Shown: piece by piece, positions 43,629 to 51,773 of the stretch
Layout: every line of letters starts with the position of its first letter
Numbering within the stretch: position 1 is the stretch's first letter
Program-made: the position numbers and the translations under genes
Assembly: GCA_965221195.1 (NCBI GenBank)
Contig: OZ244864.1
Location: 1,240,001-1,304,000, forward strand
Reading direction: 5' to 3'
DNA length: 64,000 nucleotides
Origin: Poriferisodalis sp965221195
GTDB taxonomy: Bacteria > Actinomycetota > Acidimicrobiia > Acidimicrobiales > Poriferisodalaceae
The notes under the pieces: generated by a model
What the model was told of the DNA's origin: nothing
The model's input: the letters and a program-made list of their open reading frames with translations, nothing else
Database searches by the model: none

Positions 43629-43925
43629 GTGGCAAACACATCTTGGTTCGAGGAGAACCGACACCTTCTTGGCAGTTGGGCACTTCGCATAGAAGACTTC
43701 GCAGAAGGACACGACAAGGCCACTGAGGGCAAGCGGCGCGTTGGCCGGTACGTGCTGTGGTGCCTCGACAATAACCTTAACCCCACTCAGCCCAATGACG
43801 ACCAAGTGACCCAATACCTGAACCAAGCGAGACTTCTCAAAGATGGCACCCAGCCTTTTCCGCAACCACTAAAGAATAGAGTGCGCGGGTGGATCAGCAA
43901 GTGGCACAACTGGCTGGGTAACTGA
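43629..43925 (+). CDS. Truncated paralogue of the EVE-HNH protein (N-terminal domain only)
   Basis: A 98-residue protein about 75 percent similar by eye to the first 95 residues of the EVE-HNH protein at 46943 (SWFEENRHLLGSWA, DKATEGKRRVGRYVLWCLDNNL, RGWISKWHNWL). It ends at a stop where the longer protein continues into the EVE domain. A GTG start matches that of the paralogue and GGGGGG precedes it. It could be an expressed N-terminal module or a decaying duplicate. Confidence 0.6.
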   Translation: MANTSWFEENRHLLGSWALRIEDFAEGHDKATEGKRRVGRYVLWCLDNNLNPTQPNDDQVTQYLNQARLLKDGTQPFPQPLKNRVRGWISKWHNWLGN

Positions 43926-44064
43926 ACAAGCCTCCCAGTTCCTCACACGGCCCGATATAGTGTCCGAAGTTTCTGCTCCGGAGACTTGCTAGATGGCTCA
44001 GGTATCGCTTGCTTTGTGTGCAGATACCTAACCCCAACTGTCCACCGCTGAAGTATCGGCTTGT

Positions 44065-44361
44065 TTATTTTCCGCCGAGCGCTTGCATGCACTGATGCAC
44101 CTTACGAATGATGCGTCCGGCTGCTGCGCGTTCACTGGCGCTGAGATTTGTATTGGAAGCATCAATTTGTGCAAGCTGGAGTGCTGTGTGGCACTGCGAA
44201 CGAGTCAGAGCGCGAGTGTGCCGAGGACCTTTGCTGTGCCAAATGATGTCGCCGATGTCGTCATTGAGATGCATGTCGGTCCAAATGTGGCCCACATGCA
44301 AAGCCACTCGGCCATCGGCGAGCACTTCACCAGTCTGAGGCCGTGACGCTAATTCGCTCAT
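44065..44361 (-). CDS. Hypothetical protein, 98 residues
   Basis: A frame with balanced composition (MSELASRPQTGEVLADGRVALHVGH, then IWHSKGPRHTRALTRSQC and ASERAAAGRIIRKVHQC). No known motif. The opposite strand has similar-length frames, so the orientation is not certain. The stretch 43926-44064 beside it holds nothing I can identify. Confidence 0.35.
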   Translation of the reverse strand: MSELASRPQTGEVLADGRVALHVGHIWTDMHLNDDIGDIIWHSKGPRHTRALTRSQCHTALQLAQIDASNTNLSASERAAAGRIIRKVHQCMQALGGK

Positions 44362-44500
44362 GGTTATCCCGCAGCGGCACCGACGGAGACGTTGTTGTAG
44401 GGACTCACTGAGGCCAGTTTCAGCATCAACGAAGAAGACAGCCTGACGGCTACGTAGGTGCTGGCGCGCAGGTGATACCAGCGTGGACCCAGCGGATTGA

Positions 44501-44716
44501 ATGGAACGTCGGCCAGAATCTCAGCAGAACATCACCAGCCACGCTTTTCGCGCGCTGTTGGGTCACGAGTCCTTGCAGGCGGGTAGGCAAGGCTCGTGTG
44601 CTGCGCTCGAGCGGGTTACGCTCCGCAGCCAGCAGAACAGCTACGACAACGTGCGGGTCGACAGTCAGGCGTGTAATGCGGCATACTTCGGCTATGGCAA
44701 CAGCGCGCGTGACTGA
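44501..44716 (+). CDS. Hypothetical short frame, 71 residues
   Basis: MERRPESQQNITSHAFRALLG and further residues to a TGA. It is directly followed in the same frame by the next short gene, so the two may be halves of one broken gene. Not recognised. Confidence 0.25.
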   Translation: MERRPESQQNITSHAFRALLGHESLQAGRQGSCAALERVTLRSQQNSYDNVRVDSQACNAAYFGYGNSARD

Positions 44717-44719
44717 TAG

Positions 44720-44962
44720 ATGCGGTTCACTATGGGCTACAACGCGGCATCACAACCCGGCCGCTCGGTTGAGAGCGTCGCTGTGCCGACCTTCTGGGAT
44801 GGCGTGGCGCAAGCTTTCGACATCACCGGCCGACACCCGCCCTACAACACTCTTGATGACAAGGCTGCGAATCTCTATGCTGGGGTGCTGCGGAACTGGC
44901 TGTGCTACAGCACCCAAGCAAAATCTGTTGCCGCACAGCACTTGCAGGTCATCGGTGAGTGA
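44720..44962 (+). CDS. Hypothetical protein, 80 residues
   Basis: The product (MRFTMGYNAASQPGRSV, PTFWDGVAQAFDITGRHPPY, KAANLYAGVLRNWLCYSTQ) looks like a real soluble protein or its C-terminal part. It lies in the same frame as the previous short frame, separated by TGA TAG. It stands 57 bp before the SDH-type protease gene. Not recognised. Confidence 0.4.
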   Translation: MRFTMGYNAASQPGRSVESVAVPTFWDGVAQAFDITGRHPPYNTLDDKAANLYAGVLRNWLCYSTQAKSVAAQHLQVIGE

Positions 44963-45018
44963 CCACGAGGATGTTGGTGCCTTGCAGGAATGCGGGGGGA
45001 GAAGCGAACTGATGAGCC

Positions 45019-45894
45019 GTGTCTGAAGCGTCAGTGGTGCCTCTGCCCCCCACAACGTTTGACAGTGCCCGGGAGTGGGCGACGAGTCGCCTGGCAGGGA
45101 TAGAAGACATGTTGAACGCAGACGGCCTTACGATTGTTTCGCCAATGCAGCAGGGCGTAGAGCACCGAGCGAAGGTCGCGATTGAAGCCCGTCAGGATCG
45201 CCGGGAAAACCTTTTTGTCATCATTGATACGCCAGGTGGTGTCGTTGAGGTAGTTGAGCGTATTGTGCGCGTGCTTCGGCGGCATTACACAGAGGTGAAG
45301 TTTATTGTTCCCGACAAAGCAATGTCGGCTGGTACAGTTCTGGTGATGTCGGGAGATCAAATCCTGATGGACTACCACTCGTGCTTAGGGCCGATTGATC
45401 CCCAGTTAGTGCGCGGTAATAATCTTGTTCCGGCACTCTCGTACCTTGCTCAATACCACAATCTCATTGAAAAAAGTCAGAATGGTTCATTATCTACAGC
45501 CGAGCTTGTTCTGTTGCAGAAGCTTGATTTGGCAGAGCTTCATCAGTTTGAGTTAGCGCGAGATCTATCTATTGAGCTGCTGAAACAATGGTTGACGAGT
45601 TACAAATTCAAAGACTGGACAGTTACCGAAACGCGGGGTATCCCAGTTACCGCAGAAATGAAAGAGGAACGAGCGAGTGATATCGCACTCCAACTGAGCG
45701 ATCAAGCTCGCTGGCTGACACATGGTAGAGGTATTGATATTACGACCTTACGTGATGATCTCGGCCTCAGGATAGATGACCTAAGTGGAGCGTTAGAGTT
45801 GAGGAGTGCAATCTGGGATTATTTCTGGTTCATACGTGATTACATGGCCAGTAACAATAGTGACTCATTCGTACATACTGTAAAATTTTTTTGA
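45019..45894 (+). CDS. SDH-type ClpP-fold serine protease
   Basis: A 291-residue protein of the SDH_sah family, related to ClpP and signal peptide peptidase SppA. VIIDTPGGVVEVVERIV supplies the oxyanion region and MSAGTVLVMSGD holds the likely nucleophile Ser103; SCLGPIDPQL follows as in the family. No signal peptide is visible, but hydrophobic helices could associate with membrane. The start is GTG. The DNA from here to 46130 is much richer in A and T than the surroundings, a sign of transfer. Proteases of this family are often beside defence genes; the role is unknown. Confidence 0.82.
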   Translation: MSEASVVPLPPTTFDSAREWATSRLAGIEDMLNADGLTIVSPMQQGVEHRAKVAIEARQDRRENLFVIIDTPGGVVEVVERIVRVLRRHYTEVKFIVPDKAMSAGTVLVMSGDQILMDYHSCLGPIDPQLVRGNNLVPALSYLAQYHNLIEKSQNGSLSTAELVLLQKLDLAELHQFELARDLSIELLKQWLTSYKFKDWTVTETRGIPVTAEMKEERASDIALQLSDQARWLTHGRGIDITTLRDDLGLRIDDLSGALELRSAIWDYFWFIRDYMASNNSDSFVHTVKFF

Positions 45895-45909
45895 TTTCAG
45901 GAAAAATCC

Positions 45910-46125
45910 GTGAAAATACAACACGTACCTTTTGAAGAAATAGCTGACGTTAATCGTCAAGTGGATAAAACAGCGATAGAGCGATGCGATCATGCAACAC
46001 AACAACTAGCTGATGTAGGAATCAAATTGGGTGGGTACAAACTTGAACCCGCGCTTGGCGGCACGGTCCTTGATCGTTCACTATTGAATTCAACACGCAG
46101 CCCGCAGAATTTACGACAGGGTTAG
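45910..46125 (+). CDS. Small partner of the SDH-type protease
   Basis: A 71-residue protein (VKIQHVPFEEIADVNRQVDK, ERCDHATQQLADVG). It starts with GTG 15 bp after the protease stop, with CAGGAAAAA upstream. It shares the AT-rich composition and is probably co-transcribed. I do not recognise it; it may regulate or be a substrate of the protease. Confidence 0.55.
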   Translation: MKIQHVPFEEIADVNRQVDKTAIERCDHATQQLADVGIKLGGYKLEPALGGTVLDRSLLNSTRSPQNLRQG

Positions 46126-46180
46126 CTTACTCAGACGACACTTCCCATTGTCTGCTTGTAGCGTTCAAGAGTAACTAGCT

Positions 46181-46530
46181 AAGTTGTAATGTCCATGGAC
46201 GTTGTTGACGGTTTGGGTGGTGTGAAAGGTTGAGCCTCCGTGGCAGTGTGGGGCCTGTTGGTATCCAATCTGCGAACGGAGGCTCAAGTGGGTAACAGTA
46301 GTGCAATAACGATGCGGTGCTGCGCGCCGCGGTCGAGGTTGTCGCCGCATTCGCGGTTGGTGATGGTTGAGCGTGTGCTGGCTCGGGCAGTCTGTGTTGG
46401 CGGTGGCGGCTCAGATGGGTTGCTCACGTCAAACAGTGACGAACTGGGTGAAGCGCTATGAGGCTGAAGGCGCAGCGGGCTTGGCGGACCGTTCAAGCCG
46501 TCCGTTGAGGTCGCCAGCTCAGACTTGTGG
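46181..46530 (+). mobile_element. Truncated IS481-type element, left end only
   Basis: The left end (AAGTTGTAATGTCCATGG) and the following 330 bp closely match 53333-53660 of the IS481-like element downstream, including the helix-turn-helix part of the transposase (TVTNWVKRYEAEGAAGLADRSSRP). It stops abruptly at dispersed repeat A. The catalytic part and right end are missing, so it cannot move by itself. Confidence 0.8.
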
Positions 46531-46580
46531 AGCCTTCGCGAAAACGTGGGATTTGGGTTGCTGGTTTCGGTGGGGTCAGG
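46531..46580 (+). repeat. Dispersed repeat A, copy 2
   Basis: AGCCTTCGCGAAAACGTGG followed by GATTTGGGTTGCTGG. It interrupts the IS481 remnant. An inverted copy (49291-49343) with the same length lies 2.7 kb to the right. Confidence 0.7.
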
Positions 46581-46704
46581 AGCGCAACCAGCCAGCTTCG
46601 TTCCTGATACAGAGCACCATGGCGAGACTTGATACATTGGCAGACCACGGTGAGCAGGCCGCTTCGCGTCGTGTTAGCATGGAGCTGTAGAGGGAGGGCT
46701 GGGC

Positions 46705-46893
46705 GTGAGCGAACTTGGTTCTGAATTAGAAGCTCGGCTTGAGAGCCACGAGTCAGGAGTTGCCGACCTGATGGAAGCATATGAAGCAGCGGAGGTCATC
46801 TACTTCAAGTCGGTGAACGCGTCTGCTCTGATGGAGTACCCGTTGGTTGCTTCAAACTCAACCACGTTGGTCGCTAATGCCGACATGGGGTGA
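46705..46893 (+). CDS. Small acidic protein, 62 residues
   Basis: A GTG-started frame with GAGGGAGGG before it. The product (SELGSELEARLESHESGVADL, EAYEAAEVIYFKSVNAS) is acidic and helical. It lies directly before the EVE-HNH gene and could be a partner, for example an inhibitor. Not recognised. Confidence 0.5.
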   Translation: MSELGSELEARLESHESGVADLMEAYEAAEVIYFKSVNASALMEYPLVASNSTTLVANADMG

Positions 46894-46942
46894 GCAACTT
46901 GGCGAGTTGCATTGAATTTGTTTACATGAGGAGGACGGGTTC

Positions 46943-48109
46943 GTGGCAAGTAAATCTTGGTTTGAGGAGAACCGACACCTTCTTGGCAGTTGGGCACCTC
47001 AGATAGAAGACTTTGTAGAAGGACACGACAAGGCCACTGAGGGCAAGCGGCGCGTTGGCCGGTACGTGCTGTGGTGCCTTGACAATAACCTCGACCCCAT
47101 TCAGCGCAATGACAATCAAGTGGATGAATATTTTGGCGAAGTAAGACTTCTTAGAAATGGCACCAAGCATTTTCCCCCACCCACTCAGAACAGCGTGCGC
47201 AGATGGATCAGCAAGTGGCACGAATGGCTGGAACCGGCATCAGCGGCGGCGTACCGGCAGATGTTTGTATTGACGTGGAATCCTAAACCACAGGACATGA
47301 GTTCGGCCAAACTAGACGACCATCTAGATCGGTGTCAGCGCCGTATCCAAGCAACTGAAGACGGTGGGACATGGGTGGACTGGTGGTCGACAGGAAAACG
47401 CAAGAGCGGTATTAACGAGGGCGACGATCTGGTCTTGTTTCTGCACGGTACCGAGGGCGGAATCATCGCAAGCGGTACCGCTGTCAGCGAGATCTACCAG
47501 GATTTTGATGGTGGGGAGGAGGAGCAGAATTGGGTCAATGTCGAATGGCAGTGCTGGGTGGCTGCCGAGGACTGTCTGCCGTTAGCGCAATTGCGCAGTT
47601 CCATTGCGCCGAAGTTTTTTGAGTACATTCCGCGAGCATCCGGCCAGCAACTCTCTGACACAGAAGCAGACTCGCTGCGTCAAGCTTGGCACGATTGGCG
47701 GAACGAACTGCTTATCCATCCCCCACCGCTGTCGGGAGAAGAAGAGGGTGTGCGGGCTGCCAGTGACCGAAAGATCCCAGAAGGCGCGGTCGTTCAAACA
47801 AGGGTGAACAGGTATGAGCGCAGTAGTTGGGCTCGCGCAAAGTGCTTGAGGCACTACGGCTATAAGTGTCAAGTGTGCGGTTTTGATTTTGAGGAGCGTT
47901 ACGGCAAACTCGGCAAAGGTTTCATGCATGTGCACCACCTCACACCGCTTCATGAGATCGCTGGTAACCCCGACTATCTACTTGATCCAATCAAGGACCT
48001 GCGGCCAGTGTGCCCGAACTGCCACGCGATGCTCCACCGACCAAAGTCTGGAACGCTCACCGTAGAAGAGTTGCAGGGTTACTTAAGGGCGGCGCAGACG
48101 ACGACGTGA
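46943..48109 (+). CDS. EVE-HNH endonuclease, candidate type IV restriction enzyme
   Basis: A 388-residue protein in three parts. Residues 1-92 are a helical domain also found alone at 43629. Residues about 97-215 (VLTWNPK, GDDLVLFLHGTEGGIIASGTAVS) fit an EVE/PUA-like domain, which in relatives recognises modified bases. Residues about 295-375 form an HNH nuclease: C310-x-x-C313 (CQVCGFDF), the HH pair (MHVHHLTPLHE) and C-x-x-C-H (CPNCHAML). EVE-HNH fusions cut DNA with modified cytosine. The GTG start has GAGGAGG upstream. A type IV restriction role against phage DNA is inferred. Confidence 0.82.
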   Translation: MASKSWFEENRHLLGSWAPQIEDFVEGHDKATEGKRRVGRYVLWCLDNNLDPIQRNDNQVDEYFGEVRLLRNGTKHFPPPTQNSVRRWISKWHEWLEPASAAAYRQMFVLTWNPKPQDMSSAKLDDHLDRCQRRIQATEDGGTWVDWWSTGKRKSGINEGDDLVLFLHGTEGGIIASGTAVSEIYQDFDGGEEEQNWVNVEWQCWVAAEDCLPLAQLRSSIAPKFFEYIPRASGQQLSDTEADSLRQAWHDWRNELLIHPPPLSGEEEGVRAASDRKIPEGAVVQTRVNRYERSSWARAKCLRHYGYKCQVCGFDFEERYGKLGKGFMHVHHLTPLHEIAGNPDYLLDPIKDLRPVCPNCHAMLHRPKSGTLTVEELQGYLRAAQTTT

Positions 48110-48190
48110 GTGTCTGACTTTCTTCAGCACTTTGGTCTCTGGCTGGACACCGTGTTGAATACGACGGCACGCACAGGAGGAGTCGCGACG

Positions 48191-48481
48191 ATGGCTACTA
48201 CGTTGGAGGCACCGTCTCGGATAGGCGGACGAGAGTTACCGCGCGAGCTATTTGAGGCAAGCGACCTGCCCGAGAGTTTGCATGGCAGGTCCCTTGTCAT
48301 TGAGTTTCAGGAGCGGGCTCTCTACACGCTCTCGTTCGTTGACGAACTGATCTTTGAAGCGCTCGTGCATCGCAAGTGTGAACAACTCACGTTGCGCGGC
48401 TTGTCTGAGCGGCTGCAGCAAGTAGCGCAGGATGCCGCTGACTACCACAACGTCAGTAATCGCCTAGACTTGAGACCCTGA
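48191..48481 (+). CDS. STAS-like domain protein
   Basis: A 96-residue protein. The stretch LHGRSLVIEFQERALYTLSFVDELIFEAL resembles the STAS-like (DUF4325) fold, which is often encoded near sensors or defence genes. A strong ribosome site (AGGAGG) lies 9 bp upstream of the chosen ATG; an earlier in-frame start is rejected for lack of one. It follows the EVE-HNH gene by 81 bp and could be in the same operon. Confidence 0.65.
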   Translation: MATTLEAPSRIGGRELPRELFEASDLPESLHGRSLVIEFQERALYTLSFVDELIFEALVHRKCEQLTLRGLSERLQQVAQDAADYHNVSNRLDLRP

Positions 48482-48498
48482 TAAATCCGCACACTCGG

Positions 48499-48520
48499 AC
48501 CTTCGCGAAAACGGGAATTG
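48499..48520 (+). repeat. Dispersed repeat A, short copy
   Basis: ACCTTCGCGAAAACGGGAAT. Only the core TTCGCGAAAACG is kept. It is followed by about 220 bp (48521-48740) in which I see no gene. Confidence 0.5.
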
Positions 48521-48740
48521 CAAAATTACGGCACAGAGTGGCCGTCGGCCCGCCTGAAAGCGGTTCGGGTGAAGCCGTGCAGCGACCTGCACCACGCAAC
48601 GTCGGGCGTTCGTCCGAACAGACACCACGCTGCGATAAGGGACTCGCCAGTGAATCTCCCTTTGAGTAGTGGTTGACTGTGGGGTGACTTGATCCGAGGT
48701 TTCGCACCAGTGCGGAACTTGCTAGAGTCTGCGTATTCCT

Positions 48741-48783
48741 CCCCGCCTTCCTAGTTCTGCTGGGAATGGCGGGGTTTATTTTT
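48741..48783 (+). terminator. Rho-independent-type hairpin with T run
   Basis: CCCCGCC pairs with GGCGGGG, with an inner TTCC/GGGAA extension and a 10-base loop, followed by TTTATTTTT. It is the best classical terminator in the window. It lies just before the broken NYN gene and could also serve as an attenuator of it. Confidence 0.75.
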
Positions 48784-48800
48784 GCCCGAAGGGTCGGGAG

Positions 48801-49119
48801 ATGACGCGTGTAGCCGTGTTTTTGGATTATCAGAACGCTTACCACGGGGCTCGGGAGGCCTTCGGCGATCCCTCGCGTGCGGCCCCGAAATTCGGACACA
48901 TCCATCCTCAGCGCCTCGGGCGACACCGACCTGATTCCTGAACTTGAGTATGCACTAGGTGTCAACAAGCGAGTCGAGACCGCAATGTGGTGGGATCTCC
49001 AGTACCGCCACCGCCAGCTGAAGCTGCCCCGGTCTAAACACCGACTCTGGAACCACCGACTCGACCGACAACGGTACGAATACGTGAGCGACAGCACCGA
49101 CTACACCAACAACTCATAG
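48801..49119 (+). pseudogene. NYN-domain nuclease gene with internal deletion
   Basis: The first frame starts with GGGAG before the ATG and reads TRVAVFLDYQNAYHGAREAFG, typical of NYN (PIN-like) ribonucleases. It then stops. One base shifted, the sequence continues SILSASGDTDLIPELEYALG and VETAMWWDLQYRH, the second half of the same fold with its SGDTDL acidic motif. About 60 central residues are missing. The join lies at CAGCGCCTCGGG and also shifts the frame, so no active enzyme can be made. Confidence 0.75.
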
Positions 49120-49182
49120 GGCACTTCTCCCTGTCTGATCCGGCCGCAACATAGACCCCGAACGTTGCTGTTCGGTCATCAT

Positions 49183-49290
49183 TGACATGACTACCTCCTA
49201 AACGAGGTGGCAACCAAACAGGGGGAGGCACCCCACCAGCGGGAAACCAACCCGCCTTATCCACCTGACAACCAAACAGGGTGAGGCACC
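49183..49290 (+). repeat. Dispersed repeat B, double copy
   Basis: Two units: GAGGTGGCAACCAAACAGG with GGGAGGCACC, and CCACCTGACAACCAAACAGG with GTGAGGCACC. The first is preceded by GACATGACTACCTCCTAA, which in inverted form also flanks the IS481-like element at 53291-53331. Confidence 0.6.
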
Positions 49291-49343
49291 AACCTAACCC
49301 CACCAAACCCAGCAACCCAAATCCCACAATTTCGCGAAGGCTC
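49291..49343 (-). repeat. Dispersed repeat A, inverted copy
   Basis: The minus strand reads AGCCTTCGCGAAATTGTGGG then ATTTGGGTTGCTGGGTTTGG, the same as 46531-46580. The two are in opposite orientation and enclose the EVE-HNH, STAS-like and NYN genes. Confidence 0.7.
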
Positions 49344-49410
49344 AGGATCGGGTTAGGTAGGTCGTGTGGGCGAACTCCGCGGCGGCGGCGCACTCACCAT
49401 AAAGTGATGC

Positions 49411-51087
49411 TCAGCAACGCAGGTCGTCGCGGAGCGCTGTCACCAGTGCAGCAAGGTCGGCGATCGTTCCGTCACGGGCGACTCGCCGGACGGTGTAGCC
49501 AACAGCGTTGTCTTCGGTGATGTGCTTTCGGGCGTGGTCTATTGCGTCGTCGACGCACACACCGCGATCCAGCGGTCTGGGCGTTGAACCTCCGGCAGCC
49601 TTCCAGGCAGTAGCCGATTCGCGGCGCACAGGTGTTTTTCGTTTCGCTGGGGGAGCCTCGAGAGCGTTGGCCTCTGTCAGTTCTCGGAGGCTCGGGCGCC
49701 GTTTGATCAGCAGGGTCTGACCGAAATCTGTCATCACCCACTGCCAGCCGAACTCGTCATCGGCTGACCGGGCGGCCTCACCGCTGATTTCCTTCACCGG
49801 TCCCAAGCCCTCGACCACCAAACGGCCTTCGTGCCTGACGAGCGCATCGGCCTGGGCCTTGGGGGCTGTCCACGTCAGGATGTCGGGGTAGGTGTGTGTT
49901 TGGCCGGACTCGCCTCGCCCGACAGCAGCCAAGCGCAACGCTTCGCGCTTCAGATAGTCGCCGTCAAGAGGCATCTCTGGCGGCAGTCCAACAGAGTCGC
50001 AGGCACCGAGCATCGCTCCGGCCATCGTGGCGATGGTGTCAGTATCAGTGTCCACAGCGTCAGCAGCGGCAACGACTGCTTCATGCGGATCACGAGCAAC
50101 TGATGCCAGAGCCGCAGCAGCGACAGTTGTCAGTATCCCGCTGCCTCGCTGGCGCGGATCCGCCAGACCGAGTCTGTCAACGACCTTGCGGTAGACCGCT
50201 TCCGTGCTCTTGGCGTTGCCAAGACAGGCTTGAGCGTCGCTGACAGTCTGATGAACTTCGCCGACTGCTGTGCGCCAGCCGTCTGTGAACGGCATTCCCG
50301 CTGCTTCCTGCCAGAGCTTCACCCAAGTAGAACCCAGATGCGAATGCGCCTCCAACGCCGAGGACCAATACTCCATCCCGGCGGCGATCTGACAGCACTT
50401 GTCAAGGTCTGGAGCGAAGCCGTGTCTCATGCAATGAGCGAGCGTCGCCGCATGAAAACAGGCCCCCACGATGGCCCGCGGATGTCCGTGGGTGCAGACA
50501 CTGTCGGAGATCACATCAAGCAAGAAATCTTCCTCGCGACCCGTCGATGCCCACACATGCGGCTGAATGCGCATCGCAGCGCCGTTGCCACCGGCATTGA
50601 ACCATCCCGGGAATGTGTTGGCGTACCACGATGTCCGCGGTTTGCCCAAGTTCTTCGCAGCCGTCTTCGAGGCCCGACCGCCCCCCAACGCATACGACGG
50701 CCACACCGGAAGCTCGATCCGAGCGAACGTCTCGACATCGAACCCGCGGTGGCTGACAGACCGGCTCACCGCCATCCGGAGCTGAGTGTCGTCCGACCAG
50801 CACCCCTGAGGCAGCTCTACTTCGACTCCTTGCCTGCCGCCGACGCGTCGCCGCCACGCCATGAGCCGATCTAGCGGCCTGCCCTGCGTGCGGCGCTGAA
50901 GCCCTTTGCGGTCCGTCAGCTCGCTGACGAACCCGAGCGCATCACCGTAAGCAGCCCACAGCATCGAACCCTGTACCCGCAACGACGTTGCGTCCATCAA
51001 GTCTAGGCCGGGGGCTGAAGCTGCAGTAGCGACATCGCTGAACTGCATCTCCGGCTGCTGATGAACCGCATGCCTTGCCTCAGTCAT
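49411..51087 (-). CDS. ADP-ribosylglycohydrolase family protein, candidate antitoxin
   Basis: A 558-residue protein. The N-terminal two thirds carry the DraG/ADPRH signature: GSMLWAAYGDALGF, then GCWSDDTQLRMAVS with the metal-binding S-D-D, GGNGAAMRIQP, and near residue 340 DTDTDTIATMAGAMLGA with the second set of metal aspartates. These enzymes remove ADP-ribose from proteins or nucleic acids. A C-terminal region of about 170 residues is not recognised. Its ATG overlaps the stop of the DarT-like gene (ATGA). In context it probably reverses the modification made by that protein, replacing the macrodomain antitoxin DarG of known DarTG pairs. Confidence 0.83.
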   Translation of the reverse strand: MTEARHAVHQQPEMQFSDVATAASAPGLDLMDATSLRVQGSMLWAAYGDALGFVSELTDRKGLQRRTQGRPLDRLMAWRRRVGGRQGVEVELPQGCWSDDTQLRMAVSRSVSHRGFDVETFARIELPVWPSYALGGGRASKTAAKNLGKPRTSWYANTFPGWFNAGGNGAAMRIQPHVWASTGREEDFLLDVISDSVCTHGHPRAIVGACFHAATLAHCMRHGFAPDLDKCCQIAAGMEYWSSALEAHSHLGSTWVKLWQEAAGMPFTDGWRTAVGEVHQTVSDAQACLGNAKSTEAVYRKVVDRLGLADPRQRGSGILTTVAAAALASVARDPHEAVVAAADAVDTDTDTIATMAGAMLGACDSVGLPPEMPLDGDYLKREALRLAAVGRGESGQTHTYPDILTWTAPKAQADALVRHEGRLVVEGLGPVKEISGEAARSADDEFGWQWVMTDFGQTLLIKRRPSLRELTEANALEAPPAKRKTPVRRESATAWKAAGGSTPRPLDRGVCVDDAIDHARKHITEDNAVGYTVRRVARDGTIADLAALVTALRDDLRC

Positions 51088-51773
51088 CGGAACGCCCCCG
51101 GGTCGATTTCAACTCTAGGCCGGTTCGGGAAGTGGCTCAGGGCAGCGACTACTGCCTCATACGCCTCTTCGTTGCCAACCGTGATCCGGTGCAGATGCGT
51201 TAGCGGCAGCTCGTACGGGTACAGCACCTCGGCCTGCGGGTCGGTGGTGCGATTCGTCGGTGTGCCGTCTCGCTCAATCTGACGCCCATACCGTCCGATA
51301 ACATTCGGCGCAAAGAGCTGCTCGAAACCAACCAAACCAACCCAGCGCCGTGCAGATGGGTAGATGTTGTTCGTCGTGCAGAACACAACACCGGGATCGC
51401 CAAGGATCTCAGGCCCGAAGTTCAAGATCACCCACACGGCATCGGGATGTTTGCGGCGGGAGAAGTCAAACATGTGAAGGTTGACAGCCGAGACCGACAG
51501 ATTGACGTAAGCGTGCCAGCACTGGTCGAAATGCCGATCAACCGCATTCGGCTCGTACACGTACTGCACCAGCTCGTCCGCTGGAAGGTCTTGGCGGTTC
51601 TTCACGGCACTGCTGTACAGAATCCCCACAAGTCCCTTGACAGTCGTGAAATGCACGATGCTCGCGATGCCGCGCTCGACCGCAACTTCGACAACTTCTG
51701 GACACCGCAAAGCCGTCTGCACCTGCTCGCGCGTCTGCGGCTTCGCTTCGGGTGCCTGCTTGCCAGCGTTCAT
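51084..51773 (-). CDS. DarT-like DNA ADP-ribosyltransferase, candidate toxin
   Basis: A 229-residue protein. IASIVHFTTVKGLVGIL is the NAD-binding His region of DarT proteins, CWHAYVNLSVSAVNLHMF and DAVWVILNF fit the core strands, and DPQAEVLYPYELPL contains the likely catalytic Glu near the C-terminus. DarT attaches ADP-ribose to thymidine or guanosine in single-stranded DNA and blocks replication. The N-terminus has about 30 extra residues. It overlaps both neighbours by 4 bp. The target base cannot be predicted from the sequence. Confidence 0.8.
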   Translation of the reverse strand: MNAGKQAPEAKPQTREQVQTALRCPEVVEVAVERGIASIVHFTTVKGLVGILYSSAVKNRQDLPADELVQYVYEPNAVDRHFDQCWHAYVNLSVSAVNLHMFDFSRRKHPDAVWVILNFGPEILGDPGVVFCTTNNIYPSARRWVGLVGFEQLFAPNVIGRYGRQIERDGTPTNRTTDPQAEVLYPYELPLTHLHRITVGNEEAYEAVVAALSHFPNRPRVEIDPGAFR

